A program made the position numbers and the translations under genes. This document shows, piece by piece, positions 10,161 through 19,979 of a stretch of DNA of 64,000 nt (the stretch's first letter is position 1; every line of letters begins with the position of its first letter). The notes beneath the pieces were generated by a model, which made no database searches, was not told the DNA's origin, and saw nothing but the letters and a program-made list of their open reading frames with translations. Origin of the DNA: Gracilaria vermiculophylla (lineage: Eukaryota; Rhodophyta; Florideophyceae; Gracilariales; Gracilariaceae); assembly GCA_019155205.2 (NCBI GenBank), contig JAHNZQ020000010.1, forward strand, positions 1,975,170 through 2,039,169, written 5' to 3'.

Positions 10161-11342
10161 TTAATCAGCTATCCCAATGAACGTGACAGCTGTGAAGCAA
10201 TGGCTTTGAATCACCACACCAATCCCACCAAGCCGACAAGCCCATTTTTCCAACACCATGCGTGCACATGTGTTTACCTGAACCCTACGGATCACATCCA
10301 CGACAAGGAACCAAAAGTTGCCCGACTCATCTGCTTCTGGATCAAAAAATTTGCCCAATCCCGCTCTTTGAAAGTCTTCGGGAGAACTCATCTGAATGCT
10401 CTTTCGGGCTGCATCGATTACATTTTGAGTAAACTCAAGGCTCGTTTGCACATCTTTCTTTGTTCCAATCACCACATGTCCTCCAAGGAAGCTCCCGAAG
10501 CTAAGTTTCAGTATCCGCTTGTGTGCACGTATGTATTCCGTCAGATCCTCTGTGATTGCAAAATTAGGGAATGGAGCCCATTTTGGAAATATTACATCGA
10601 CCAATAGCACAACTCCTTGCTGTCCTCGTGAAGGTGGGATGTACGCGGCCAAATCACGACCGGAGTGGCCCCCGATTGGAAGAAGCTTTACGCGCAATCC
10701 ATCACCCATGTAGATGGAGCGGGGATATCTTCCGACAATCACGGTGGGCAATACCGCACGATTGGTGTCAGAATTCCTTATCGTGCGTTTAGACACATAA
10801 GTACCCCATATTCTAATAAAAGCGTTCGGATACTGAATCTTTAGAAAGTCAAAAACCCTTTTGGCGGCGCCGATATGATCGAAATGATCGTGCGAGTATA
10901 CCATGTCTATGACACGCGGTTTGTTACTGCCCACGATATCCAATATAGCATCCGTGAGCAATGTCCCAGTTCCATTCGGAGTGTTCGAGTTGGTGGAATC
11001 CGGAAAGTCTATGAGAACCAGACGTCTGGCACGATAGAGCATCAATGAGTTATACGTCGTGTCGTCATACGCCCATACGCCAGGGCGAAGCTGCTTGAGA
11101 AGGAAAGTGCCGGGCGGAATGGAAGGCAGGCGAGCAGGGGGCGGCACCGGCAAAACACCACAAGGCTGACCATTGGCAAGGTTTTGTAGACATTTAGGTA
11201 AACCTGGGCAACTAGAAGGGGAGATCGTGGCGTTAGAGGCAATAGATATTGAGAACAATGAGAAAACAGTGATGACAAAAAGCTGCAGGAGGGTGGAGAG
11301 AAGCGATTTGGAGCGAGTCATGACTGATTTTGAGACGGACAT
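10161..11342 (-). CDS. Secreted metallo-beta-lactamase-fold hydrolase, copy 1
   Basis: 393 residues from the ATG at 11342; another in-frame ATG at 11321 gives a tighter signal peptide, and the frame is open further upstream without need. A hydrophobic segment at about residues 14-33 ends in SIASNA, typical of a signal peptide. The zinc site of the MBL superfamily is complete: HDHFDH at 151-156, a His in IGGHSGRD at 226, Asp in LLVDV at 249 and His in LGGHV at 289. Family knowledge: such enzymes hydrolyse lactones, thioesters, phosphodiesters or beta-lactams; the substrate here cannot be read from the sequence. Conserved Cys pairs near both ends (for example SCPGLPKCL) suggest disulphides outside the cytosol. 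A close paralogue lies 0.9 kb upstream in the same orientation. Confidence 0.85.
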   Translation of the reverse strand: MSVSKSVMTRSKSLLSTLLQLFVITVFSLFSISIASNATISPSSCPGLPKCLQNLANGQPCGVLPVPPPARLPSIPPGTFLLKQLRPGVWAYDDTTYNSLMLYRARRLVLIDFPDSTNSNTPNGTGTLLTDAILDIVGSNKPRVIDMVYSHDHFDHIGAAKRVFDFLKIQYPNAFIRIWGTYVSKRTIRNSDTNRAVLPTVIVGRYPRSIYMGDGLRVKLLPIGGHSGRDLAAYIPPSRGQQGVVLLVDVIFPKWAPFPNFAITEDLTEYIRAHKRILKLSFGSFLGGHVVIGTKKDVQTSLEFTQNVIDAARKSIQMSSPEDFQRAGLGKFFDPEADESGNFWFLVVDVIRRVQVNTCARMVLEKWACRLGGIGVVIQSHCFTAVTFIGIAD

Positions 11343-12257
11343 GATGCTCTGAGGAAGTGGACTACTACCGGTGTGATTTCCAAAGTGGCTTAAATACACA
11401 GAGCATGTAGAATTCCGATCTCCGAGGAAAAATCGAAGTGAATACATGTCTGAACTGGACCCGGCACTTGTGCACAGCTTTGTCATTCTCGAAATCCAAT
11501 CACTTCGAAGAAAGTAGCAAACGTAAAAGAATTCTATGCCTTGTTGCTACTCAAGGGTAGAATTGAGAGAAAGGGCACAGCAATTCTGCAACCTACAGAT
11601 ATGTAAGGATTGTGCCAACATTGGTACAGCTTTTTAGCGAAGCGACAAGAGAGCCATAGCCACACCTGTGAGTGGGTAGATGCCGAAGGCACCGGATTAA
11701 GTGCGAGCACGCCTTAACCGGCAATGTCCTGGTGCCGTTGTGGCCTGCAGAAGAGGTGGATCGCCGAAACTGTCAATGACCTGTCCTGGGGGACACATCT
11801 CCTCCCGTGATTGGAGGACATGTTGAAGATACAAGTCAACATTGTTTTCTCAACAGACAGCATTCCCCGCATGCGACTTTGTATCAAGTTTATTAGCCTT
11901 TCGTCCTAGTGATTGTCATGTCTTAACGAGAAGTCTTGGAACTTCACTGAAGGATCCAGACCTGCAAGCTTTGTTAAAGGTGCCTTTGTTGTGGAAGCTT
12001 TGACGATGGATAAATTTCCAGTGCGTCTCATTATAATACCATATATATCTACAGTCTTCATCAGACTAGATGGGCCTCGAAATGGAACAAGGGAACTTAA
12101 AGGCGTTGACAGGTGAATGTTTTGATTGGGACTAAGGGTCAATATGCGTCGACCCGAAGCAAGGAGTCGTTGAAAGATTTCTTCTACTTAATGCATGGCT
12201 GTTGCTGCGACGCAAAGCCTCGCGGGTCTCTTTTTAATACCGTCATCTTCGTTCAAT
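11343..12257. other. Intergenic between the two MBL genes
   Basis: Must hold the promoter of copy 1 (minus strand) and the 3' end of copy 2. It also contains a nested set of complementary stems at 11659-11744, described separately. No further open frame with recognisable content. Confidence 0.4.
11659..11744. other. Candidate structured RNA or foldback
   Basis: Three nested pairings: GCCACACC (11659-11666) with GTTGTGGC (11737-11744), GGCA(CC) at 11688-11693 with GGTGCC at 11731-11736, and an inner hairpin CCGGATTAAGTGCG (11692-11705) with CGCCTTAACCGG (11710-11721) around the loop AGCA. The middle and inner stems compete for two bases. The strand is undetermined because stems read the same both ways. 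Confidence 0.35.
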
Positions 12258-13421
12258 CTAGTCTGAGAGTATTGCAAAGTCCAGAGCTCTTAAGCAGTGA
12301 CTCTCGGCCACCACCCCGATTCCACCAAGCTTACATCCCCATTTCCCCAATACCATGTGAGCGCAACTCTGTGTCTGTACCTTTAGCACCACATCCACAA
12401 ACGCGTACCAGAGGTTCCCGAATTCGATGGCCTGAGTATTCACAAATTGTCCGAATCCAGCCCTTGCAAAATCTTCTCTGGACGTAGTCTGCAGTGCTTT
12501 CCGGGCAGCTTCGATCACATCGTTTACAAAATCTAGACTTACTTGCACGTCTTGTTTCGTACCAATTCGCATGTGCCCTGCGACTAGGGAGCCAAAATCA
12601 ATCTTTAAAGCTCGTTCGTGGGCGCGGACATAGTCCCTAAAGTCCTCTGTGGCAGCAAAACTGGAAAACGGTGCCCACTTCGGGTAAACGATGTCCACAA
12701 GCATCAAAACGCCCTGATCCCCATTCGAAGGAGGAATGTATACAGCCAAATCGCGTCCGGAGTGTCCACCAATGATGAACATTTCAACTTGCATCCCGTC
12801 ACCCATATAAATAGAACGAGGAGTCATCTCATCGATGATCATGGTTGGGACTATCGCACGTTTACTCGAAGAATCCTCGATTGTTTGTTTGGTAAGTAGA
12901 GTGCCCCAAATCCTGATTGACGCGTTGGGGAACTCCTTTCTTAAAAAGTTATAAACCTTCTTTGCCGCACCAATGTGATCGAAATGGTCATGTGAATATA
13001 TCATGTCTATCCGACGAGGTTTGCTGCCTCCCAGAATGTTTAGTATGGCATTCGTTAGCAACGTGCCAGTTCCGGTTGGTGTATTAGAGTTTTGAGAGTC
13101 CGGAAAATCGACCAGAACAAGATGACCAAATCGAAACAACATGAGCGAATTGTACGCGCCGTCTTCATATGCCCAAATTCCGGTTCGCAACATGGTAAGC
13201 ACGAAAGAGCCGGGTACAACTGAAGGCAGACGAGCTTGCGGCGGTATGGGAAGTACTCCACATCGCTTTCCATTCCTAACATTCGCTCTACAAGCATCTA
13301 GTCCGAGACAGTCTGAAATAGGGAAACTCCTGTTAGTTCCGCTCACCAAAAATGCCTGAAGCGAAACAATGGAAAGTAGAAAAAGGAGAGCTCTGATACT
13401 GGACGGAGTCTGACCGAACAT
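12258..13421 (-). CDS. Secreted metallo-beta-lactamase-fold hydrolase, copy 2
   Basis: 387 residues from the ATG at 13421, with a signal peptide (hydrophobic core about residues 10-27, ALLFLLSIVSLQAFLVSG). It aligns end to end with copy 1: shared CGVLP(V/I)PP, GTGTLLT(D/N)AIL, SHDHFDHIGAAK (zinc motif at 144-149), IGGHSGRDLA and VLGKWGCKLGGIGVV near the C-terminus. All metal ligands are kept, so both copies are probably active. They are a tandem duplication, but divergent enough to be old. No transmembrane anchor or GPI-like tail is visible beyond the signal peptide. Substrate unknown. Confidence 0.85.
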   Translation of the reverse strand: MFGQTPSSIRALLFLLSIVSLQAFLVSGTNRSFPISDCLGLDACRANVRNGKRCGVLPIPPQARLPSVVPGSFVLTMLRTGIWAYEDGAYNSLMLFRFGHLVLVDFPDSQNSNTPTGTGTLLTNAILNILGGSKPRRIDMIYSHDHFDHIGAAKKVYNFLRKEFPNASIRIWGTLLTKQTIEDSSSKRAIVPTMIIDEMTPRSIYMGDGMQVEMFIIGGHSGRDLAVYIPPSNGDQGVLMLVDIVYPKWAPFSSFAATEDFRDYVRAHERALKIDFGSLVAGHMRIGTKQDVQVSLDFVNDVIEAARKALQTTSREDFARAGFGQFVNTQAIEFGNLWYAFVDVVLKVQTQSCAHMVLGKWGCKLGGIGVVAESHCLRALDFAILSD

Positions 13422-14628
13422 TCTTGCCAGGGTTTAAGACACGGGTGGACAGGATTTTCAAATCTTCAACGATGACCTGGCCGACTGTACCACGACTCTC
13501 TTGTTTTGGAGGCATTGCGCTTAAATAAGCGGGTAGCTTCTTGGCTTCAGTTGTCTTGCAAACAATCCCGGCTTCCATATTTCGCAGCTCGCAATTCTCG
13601 TAAGACGTTATATTATACGTCGATGTAATCCGCGCATCGTGTTACAATACTTCTGCCGAACCGTGGATGAGTACCCCTCTGGAGAAACAAAGCTATTCGG
13701 CGGGCCATCGCTTTAAACTTCGAAGACTTGAACGCTTCTGAAAAATGATTTCAGACTCACAACTGTAACATAGATTGCAATAATCGTCCACAGGGGGAGG
13801 GTCTCGGGACCTGGTTCGTTGAGAAACCCTCACGAGATGCCGATATATTCCCCAGGAAGAGCCACTCAGAATTATGAAACAAAGCTACACGATCACCAGA
13901 GACCTCACAGGTTGTACTCCGATCAGACAAACATTTCCTTTTTGAAATAAAGGCCATAAGGAATAGAGTGCTATTTCCAGCCTTGCCTCTTGCAAACTTG
14001 TTGAGGCTAAAGAAATTACCACTCATCTGATTGTGATTCTCTTGTTCCTACAAATTGAACCAAGTTCAATTGTTTGGTCAGCAGTTGCCCTCTCGAATTT
14101 ATACGTTATTTATGTTTTGCTTCTTCTCTCTTACTGTACGCTTCAGAAAAGTACATAAGGAACATGTTACTGCGTTCTCGGAACGTAATATCTGTGTCCA
14201 TGGCCTGGTTCTGACTGTTCAGCTACGTCTCATCATCTCTGCAAATGCAACTCGAGGAAAAACACCTTTGCCTTGACGTGGGAAACGCGACATTAAAAGT
14301 TCGGCGTCAGCGTCAGTCATGAGATTGTGCGCCTTTTCAGAATGTAGGGAACATGACCTTTTGGAATTACGCACACCGTTGTCTAGTCTTTCAATGAGGC
14401 ACATAATTTAGATCTAACTCGTTGGGCCGTTTCTGACGTCTGTTGGTTCAGGTGGTGGTTTAGAAATTGGGTGGCAAAGTGTTAAAGGGAACATGGGGTT
14501 GTGGGTACAGGGCTTATTGGCAAAAGTCAAAAACCACATGTAGTAACATTTGATTCCAATCGAAAGGCTCGACATCGTCTCAATCCCCACTTCTGAAGAT
14601 TTTCTGCGTCAGCATCTAAAGTCAGATC
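13422..14628. other. Divergent intergenic region
   Basis: Lies between MBL copy 2 (minus) and the sulfotransferase (plus), so it should hold both promoters. I see no convincing TATA box, RNA gene or repeat; small frames at 13757-14026 and 14219-14404 have no recognisable content. Confidence 0.4.
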
Positions 14629-15831
14629 ATGGCCAAGAGGTTGGGACTTCCTCAGGTACTAACTCCTCTTCTGACCGTTATCTTCTTCGCCCTCATTTGC
14701 ACTGTCTTCGTCGCCGCTGCAGCTCACCCTATTTCCAAAACTAACTTGACTTACACTGCGGTTAGAGGTCGTTCAATGCACTCTGTGGATCTATCTCACC
14801 TTAAAGCGGATCCAAGCATCGATCCATGCCGTGGAAGGCCACATCCTGTGCCAATCCCTACTAATCTTTCACGACCTCCTTCTCTCTTCTTTTTGCATAT
14901 CCCAAAAACCGCAGGAACTTTAGTGTACAATATCGCCATTCAGTATGCAAACAAAACAAAAGGTCTATCATGCCAATTCTTGTTTGATGGAAATCGTTAT
15001 TCTTATAACGAATACCAGCCAAGCTTTTCTCCAGTCCCAAAGCCCGCCAAACATTCTCTTGAAGAAAAAGCTGTGAAGGCATGGGAAGACAGGAATATGA
15101 AGGAAAAGATGGATTTGTACAAACAAGGGGCCTGTAGAAGCATTCGCGGGCATGTGACTTACTCTTTGCGAGATGTTATTTCGAAGCCAGTTGTGTCAAT
15201 GACCATAGTGCGCAATCCTTTGGAGCGACTTGTGAGTATGTTTGAATTTGCCCTGATGATGATTCGAACTCAACCAAACAAGAGCGGATGGGATTCATGG
15301 TTGTCAGGCGTTCCGCTGGAACATGAACTAGCCAACTCATCTTCTCTACTGAATAGAGGCTTCTACGACGACAACGGCGAATGGATAGCAAAAAGTAATA
15401 TAGGGTTTTCTTTTCATTTCTATGGTGTACTTCATCAACTTTCTGGCATCCGACCATTGTTTCGCGACGTGGGAAAACCTCGATCGTTTCGGATAGGAAA
15501 CGCCAGAGAAATGGCCGAGAAGGCCAAAGATAATCTATGTTCCACTCACATACTCGGTGTCCAGAATAACATGAGTGCTACTGTGGACAGCATTTTAGAG
15601 TACATGCACCCGTACGCACAATGGACTTCTAAAGAACAAGAAGCTGCCAAGCACGCAGTTGTGAACCGGAATAACCATAAGCGAGGCGCGCGTATCAATG
15701 ACTATATTCCCAAATATGCTCTGAGAGAACTCGAGCGGCGTCTCGGCCATGAGATCGAAGTATATCATTTCGCGGAGGCTATCGTTGCGCACCGTGAGTG
15801 GCTTAAAAGCAGCAAACAGAGAAGAACCTGA
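14629..15831 (+). CDS. Golgi carbohydrate sulfotransferase (Sulfotransfer_2-like)
   Basis: 400 residues. A type II membrane layout: short cytosolic tail, signal anchor at about residues 10-32 (VLTPLLTVIFFALICTVFVA) and a lumenal catalytic part. The 5'-phosphosulfate loop is FFLHIPKTAGT (87-97) and the 3'-phosphate site is RNPLERLVSMF (195-205) with the serine at 203. These are the two PAPS-binding motifs of 2-O-type and related polysaccharide sulfotransferases. Family knowledge places it in the Golgi, adding sulfate from PAPS to glycans. In a red alga the natural inference is sulfated wall galactan or another matrix glycan, but acceptor specificity cannot be read. Single exon; several N-glycosylation sites (NLT, NKT, NMS). 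Confidence 0.85.
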   Translation: MAKRLGLPQVLTPLLTVIFFALICTVFVAAAAHPISKTNLTYTAVRGRSMHSVDLSHLKADPSIDPCRGRPHPVPIPTNLSRPPSLFFLHIPKTAGTLVYNIAIQYANKTKGLSCQFLFDGNRYSYNEYQPSFSPVPKPAKHSLEEKAVKAWEDRNMKEKMDLYKQGACRSIRGHVTYSLRDVISKPVVSMTIVRNPLERLVSMFEFALMMIRTQPNKSGWDSWLSGVPLEHELANSSSLLNRGFYDDNGEWIAKSNIGFSFHFYGVLHQLSGIRPLFRDVGKPRSFRIGNAREMAEKAKDNLCSTHILGVQNNMSATVDSILEYMHPYAQWTSKEQEAAKHAVVNRNNHKRGARINDYIPKYALRELERRLGHEIEVYHFAEAIVAHREWLKSSKQRRT

Positions 15832-16000
15832 TGATGCGTCAGTTCAAGAAAGAGCGAAGAAAAGTGAAAAACGGTTGTATGGATATTGGTTCCGAGGCAC
15901 AGTGAAAAAACATTGGTATACTGACCCCAATGATAGGCTAAGCATGAGCTTGGCAACTGGAGTTCTGGAATGGAGCAGATAGCTCTCACCCTCTGATGAC

Positions 16001-17397
16001 TCAAGTATAACCACCGTTTTCATAAACTCGAACAAGGTCATCCACTGTAGTCGGAGCTAAGGTGACTGGGCATTTTCGCGTACGCTGTAGACTTGACAGG
16101 ATACAAAGATAACAAAAAACGTAACCCGACGTTGTCTGCATGGGGGGTTAGTGTGAGTCTTTGTGGGTTAGGCGTCTGTTCGCGTGACATTTAGCATTCT
16201 CGTCTTTGAGTTACAACGTACGCATGCAGTAGAGTTGGTCCGGTGTTGATGACATATCGGACACTTTCCCGGTGCCGTCGCGAGTTCCCGATTGACGCCT
16301 GTCGCTGGTTCCAAAGGAGCCGGGGGCGGTAGAACTGCACCGGGATCTCTTGGCTCTGCAGCCTAGCGGGCGGAGATCGCAGGAATGAAGGGGCCGTGGA
16401 AGAGGCGGAGGTTAGATTCAGCTAGTTACCTGCACCCATCGTTTGATCCTAGACGTACCTCAGCAGCATAGTAATACTGAAGAAAGCGGAATCCAAATAT
16501 ACTCGCAAAGAAGGCTGTTCGAAGCAAACCCATGACCTTTCCAGCGAAACTGCGAATAGCTTGTCGGAAAGTTGGCTGTGAGAGATTCGAGGACTCAAGT
16601 AGCACGGAGGATAGCTGCAAAAGATCCATTGAACTCACGCGTTTCAAAATAAGACCTTGTAAGGCAAATGATAAGTTGTAGTACTTTGAATGTCCGTATA
16701 AGTAGGAAATACCGAAGACCAAGTTCACCAAATCTACAAAAGCGCGAATCTTTGGGTAGCAAACAATCAGTTTTTGCTTGAACGCCTCGCTCTGTATGTG
16801 AAGAAGGAAAGCATTTACGAAACGAATCAGAATAGTGGGAAAATGAAGCAATCGAATAAAAGAAGATTTGAGTTTGGAAAGGGTGGTTTCATGACGTTCC
16901 GATGACAATCGTTGCACAGACGACGTCGTGCCTGTTTGACGAATTTGGTAAACGCTTGCATCAGCATGCTGCTGAGGAAACTGAATTTCTTGCAGCATCG
17001 CAGCTGCGGCACCCCCAGTCCGAGCAGAATACCAACTATCAAGCTTGGCTCGAAAATGTCGAATTACGACAGAAAAAAGGACGCTGCTCAGAATGCTGCG
17101 ATTTGAAAGAGGAAGAGTAAACAAATTCGGCTCAAAAGTATCGGTCGCAGTAGATCTTCGAAGGGAGTAAAACGATTCTGAGAGGAGGGCCGCGTCTGAG
17201 CTCAGCTGGAAAGTTTCTAGGGCTACCAGCAAGGCAGTGAAAACTTCGTCAGACCAGTTTGCCATTCGAACAAGAAATGGATTTCGGACTGATAGAACTT
17301 CCAACACATAACGGAAAGCCGGTCTCAACGCGCTGTCTAGTTGTTCCGCGGCGTAAACCTCGAAGAATGAAGGTCGGACTGAAAGAGAATCACTCAT
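16001..17397 (-). CDS. PEX12: Peroxin-12, RING component of the peroxisomal import complex
   Basis: Three exons on the minus strand: 17397-16459, 16353-16222 and 16135-16001, total 401 residues. Exon 1 carries the Pex2/Pex12 N-terminal domain (PSFFEVYAAEQLDSALRPAF; SFYSLRR) and ends in the FLQYYYAAE region, where animal and fungal PEX12 has FLxWWY. Exon 2 supplies GKCPICHQHRTNST and exon 3 SGYVFCYLC...CPVT, together the partial RING typical of PEX12. Intron 2 (86 bp) is GTACGT...TGCAG and restores an ungapped match. Intron 1 is less certain: GAG/GTACGT to CAGAG/CCA keeps frame, but a donor 27 bases later (GCAG/GTAACT) with acceptor CCAAG/A is possible. With PEX2 and PEX10 it forms the ubiquitin ligase that recycles PEX5. 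Confidence 0.85.
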
Positions 17398-17929
17398 GCC
17401 AAATAATATTGATTAAACTTCTCCAATACTCGCACCTCTCTGGTCTTCTTCACCACCTGCTGGTGTTCTACAGATATCGAACGAGTGCATAAAAGCACCT
17501 CTGGGCGCAGAAAGGTGACGTGAGCAACGCCTACGTGATCCACATCATGATTATGTGCGCATTGTGTACTGCAGTACGACGTGTCCACGTATATCCAAGA
17601 TTGAGCTGCTCGTTACCTCCACGAGTTAGAGGACGTTATCTCGGACTACAAACCAAGTGAGCAAGACCCACACGCATCCTGGTGTGTTCGCCGTTTCAGC
17701 CTGGAAAGTGAGGTCTCACACACGTTCTTGGTAAAGGTTGGGAAGCGTTATCCCCGTATCTTCGTTCTTCCTGTTCACAGGATATCAAGACCCGAAAGAT
17801 TTCAAACTGGCCGTCTGGACGCGAATGACTTGATTTGGGCTATATAGTCGTGCTCTGATTTTCAAAGAATTGGTCTGACTTGGAGGGCTCAAAGCTTTCG
17901 GTGTGTGAGCGCAGTAATTTTGCGGCGAG
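17398..17929. promoter_or_regulatory. Shared divergent promoter region PEX12 / TatB-like
   Basis: 532 bases between two start codons facing away from each other. No canonical TATA box can be placed confidently; a TATATAG tract lies near 17840. Both promoters and 5' UTRs must fit here. Confidence 0.5.
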
Positions 17930-18733
17930 ATGGCTTTTATACCGTCTGCAACAGTCTTGACACAGAAGAATCATATTCGAAAATGTTGCGTTCGTTCCTG
18001 GGGTGGAGATCGACGCCTAATAGGGCGATGGTGTGCGTTTCGCGGCGAGGCGATTCATCCGTATGCCATCTCTCAAGCAGCGTGGGTGCCTCGGATCAGG
18101 GAGGGATGCCGGGCAATTCCAAGAGCTGTACTCGGAGGGGGAGGCTTTCTGGGAGTGGGCCCTTCAGAAGTCGTAGTCATTCTTCTCGTTGGGTGGCTGC
18201 TACTCGGACCTGAGAAGCTCTTTGCGCTTGCAAAGGACACGGGGAAAATCCTTGGTGAACTGCGACGGACTGCGGACAAAGCTAGGGAACAGTTTGACGA
18301 AGCCATCGAGCTTGATTTAATGGCAGCGGAAATAAAGGACAAGAAGCAGATTGAATCTTCCGAGGGGAGTGATAATGGGACGGCCTCCGTGGTCGAAAAA
18401 TTCAAGGACTTAAATCAATCTGAACCACTGAACACTTCTGAGCTGAGCAAAGAATTGAAATCACCCACAAGTCCGCCGACTGAAGCAACGGCTATGGAGG
18501 ACCAGAGAAGTGGGGGCGTTAGCGATGCTTTTCTCGATCAATTAAAGCGGGTATCTGACCCCAATCAAACAGTTCCCGTTGAAATTCCTGACCTGCAAAT
18601 CGATGAGGAAGAGGAAGTAAAGAAGCTAGAGCAGCAATACTTGGAGGCAAAACAACGACTGGAAAGAAGGAAGCTCGAGGAGCAGGATGGCCCCGAACAG
18701 AATGAGAACAAGTCAGTGGTAAGGGAAATGTAA
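17930..18733 (+). CDS. Plastid Tat translocase subunit, TatA/TatB (Hcf106)-like
   Basis: 267 residues starting MAFIPSA, the kind of start seen on red algal plastid leaders, followed by a basic leader to about residue 68. The membrane segment GVGPSEVVVILLVGWLLLGP (about 75-94) contains the early Glu after Gly-Pro and ends in the Gly-Pro hinge before EKLF; an amphipathic helix follows (LAKDTGKILGELRRTADKA). This is the TatA/TatB architecture; the long charged tail (about 150 residues with coiled-coil-like Glu/Lys/Gln stretches at the end) and Gly-Pro-Ser-Glu favour TatB/Hcf106. Family role: receptor component of the thylakoid twin-arginine pathway. Nuclear location of this subunit is as in plants. 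Single exon. Confidence 0.85.
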   Translation: MAFIPSATVLTQKNHIRKCCVRSWGGDRRLIGRWCAFRGEAIHPYAISQAAWVPRIREGCRAIPRAVLGGGGFLGVGPSEVVVILLVGWLLLGPEKLFALAKDTGKILGELRRTADKAREQFDEAIELDLMAAEIKDKKQIESSEGSDNGTASVVEKFKDLNQSEPLNTSELSKELKSPTSPPTEATAMEDQRSGGVSDAFLDQLKRVSDPNQTVPVEIPDLQIDEEEEVKKLEQQYLEAKQRLERRKLEEQDGPEQNENKSVVREM

Positions 18734-19142
18734 ATGAAATTGAAAGGACACTGCGGCAAAGAAGCACATTGGGGAAACTTGAGCGTAGATGAGCATGGGG
18801 GTGTATTTCGCATCTTGCAGCTTGTACATATCAAACAGAGGCCACCCCGGCCAGTAACTCGGGAAGGTGGGCATGGATAGAACGCCAAGTTAGGACTGGC
18901 TAGCGTGCATAAAAAAACCAATCAGCGAAAATGTGGCTGCTGCTTGGACGTGCCGGCATAGAGAAACGTTTCGTTCTCGTCAGGCGCTACAATTACAAAA
19001 GGCGCCAGCTCGAGTTTTCGCAGGCTACTGCGATTAGTATCGTCGCGTAGCGAGGTGTTGGTAAGGGCTTCAGATGCGTGAATTGGATGAGGCATGAAGA
19101 GTATTGAAGAGTATGAAGGGAAGAAGAAATGCATAAGTACGG
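18734..19142. other. Convergent intergenic region
   Basis: 409 bases between the stop of the TatB-like gene and the stop of BUD23, which point at each other. It contains both 3' UTRs; no other feature seen. Confidence 0.45.
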
Positions 19143-19979
19143 TCAAAACTGAACTCTGCGTTTCCTGCCGGTGTACTTAGAGTTTGGTCGTACCATGTGC
19201 CCCTGGCGACGCCTTCGTTCTTTCTTTGATATGATCCAATCCTTCCTGGTGACAGAGTGGTCAGACGTGTTGTTATTCTTGTTGTGTGACTTGCGATTGC
19301 CCACAGAGACGGTGTGACTGGGTGCTACGCCGAGCGGCGTCGGCTGCACGGCACCTTTCTCCGGAGGGCCTGCGGTCAAGCAGAGGTAGTACTTTTTGGC
19401 CTTGGCGCTGTTGGGGTAGTCGACCAGCAAGCCGCCGCTGAAGCCGGCGCGCATGGCGGAGGCGACGAGCAGCTCAATCTGGGCGACGTTCTCCGGGTAG
19501 AACTGCAGCACAGCCCGGGCGCCGCGGCGCAGGGCGGCGTAGAGCGAGGAAAAAAAACGGTTGATGCGCTTGTGGGGGTTGTGATCCGAGCGGTCGGCGT
19601 TGCAGAGCCATTGCACAGCGGAGACGGAGATGGCGCCGTCGAAGCAGCCCATGCGGAAGGCGACGCCGTGGCCGGCGTCGGCCAGCATGAGGTCGCCCTG
19701 CACGTCGTTTTCGAGCGCTGTGTCGAGCATGGGCTGCGAGACGTCGGTGCCGACCCAGTGGTGGCCGGCGCGCGTGAGCACCTGGCCTGAGAGGCCGGTG
19801 CCGGTGCCGACGTCGAGCAGCAGCGCGGGGTGGGCGGGCGGCAGCGCGAGCAGCTCGAGGCAGCGCTGCGCGAGCGCGTTCTGCACGGCGTTGATGCGCG
19901 AGCTGGCCGCGTACTTGGCGGCACCCTTGGCGGAGTAGAACTCGTCGGCCGGCGCCGTATGCTCGGGGCGGCGCGACAT
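19143..19979 (-). CDS. BUD23: 18S rRNA (guanine-N7) methyltransferase BUD23/WBSCR22
   Basis: 278 residues from the ATG at 19979 (MSRRPEHTAPADEFY). The frame is open further upstream to 20177, but that part is an Arg/Ala-rich translation of GC-rich DNA; 278 residues is close to the size of yeast and human BUD23. Motif I of the SAM-binding fold is LLLDVGTGTG (about 47-56), followed by GTDVSQPML and a GCFDGAISVSAVQWLCN segment typical of this family; the C-terminus is the BUD23-type basic tail ending SKYTGRKRR. Role: methylates one guanine of 18S rRNA and acts in 40S subunit maturation in nucleus/nucleolus; partner TRM112. Single exon. Confidence 0.92.
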   Translation of the reverse strand: MSRRPEHTAPADEFYSAKGAAKYAASSRINAVQNALAQRCLELLALPPAHPALLLDVGTGTGLSGQVLTRAGHHWVGTDVSQPMLDTALENDVQGDLMLADAGHGVAFRMGCFDGAISVSAVQWLCNADRSDHNPHKRINRFFSSLYAALRRGARAVLQFYPENVAQIELLVASAMRAGFSGGLLVDYPNSAKAKKYYLCLTAGPPEKGAVQPTPLGVAPSHTVSVGNRKSHNKNNNTSDHSVTRKDWIISKKERRRRQGHMVRPNSKYTGRKRRVQF

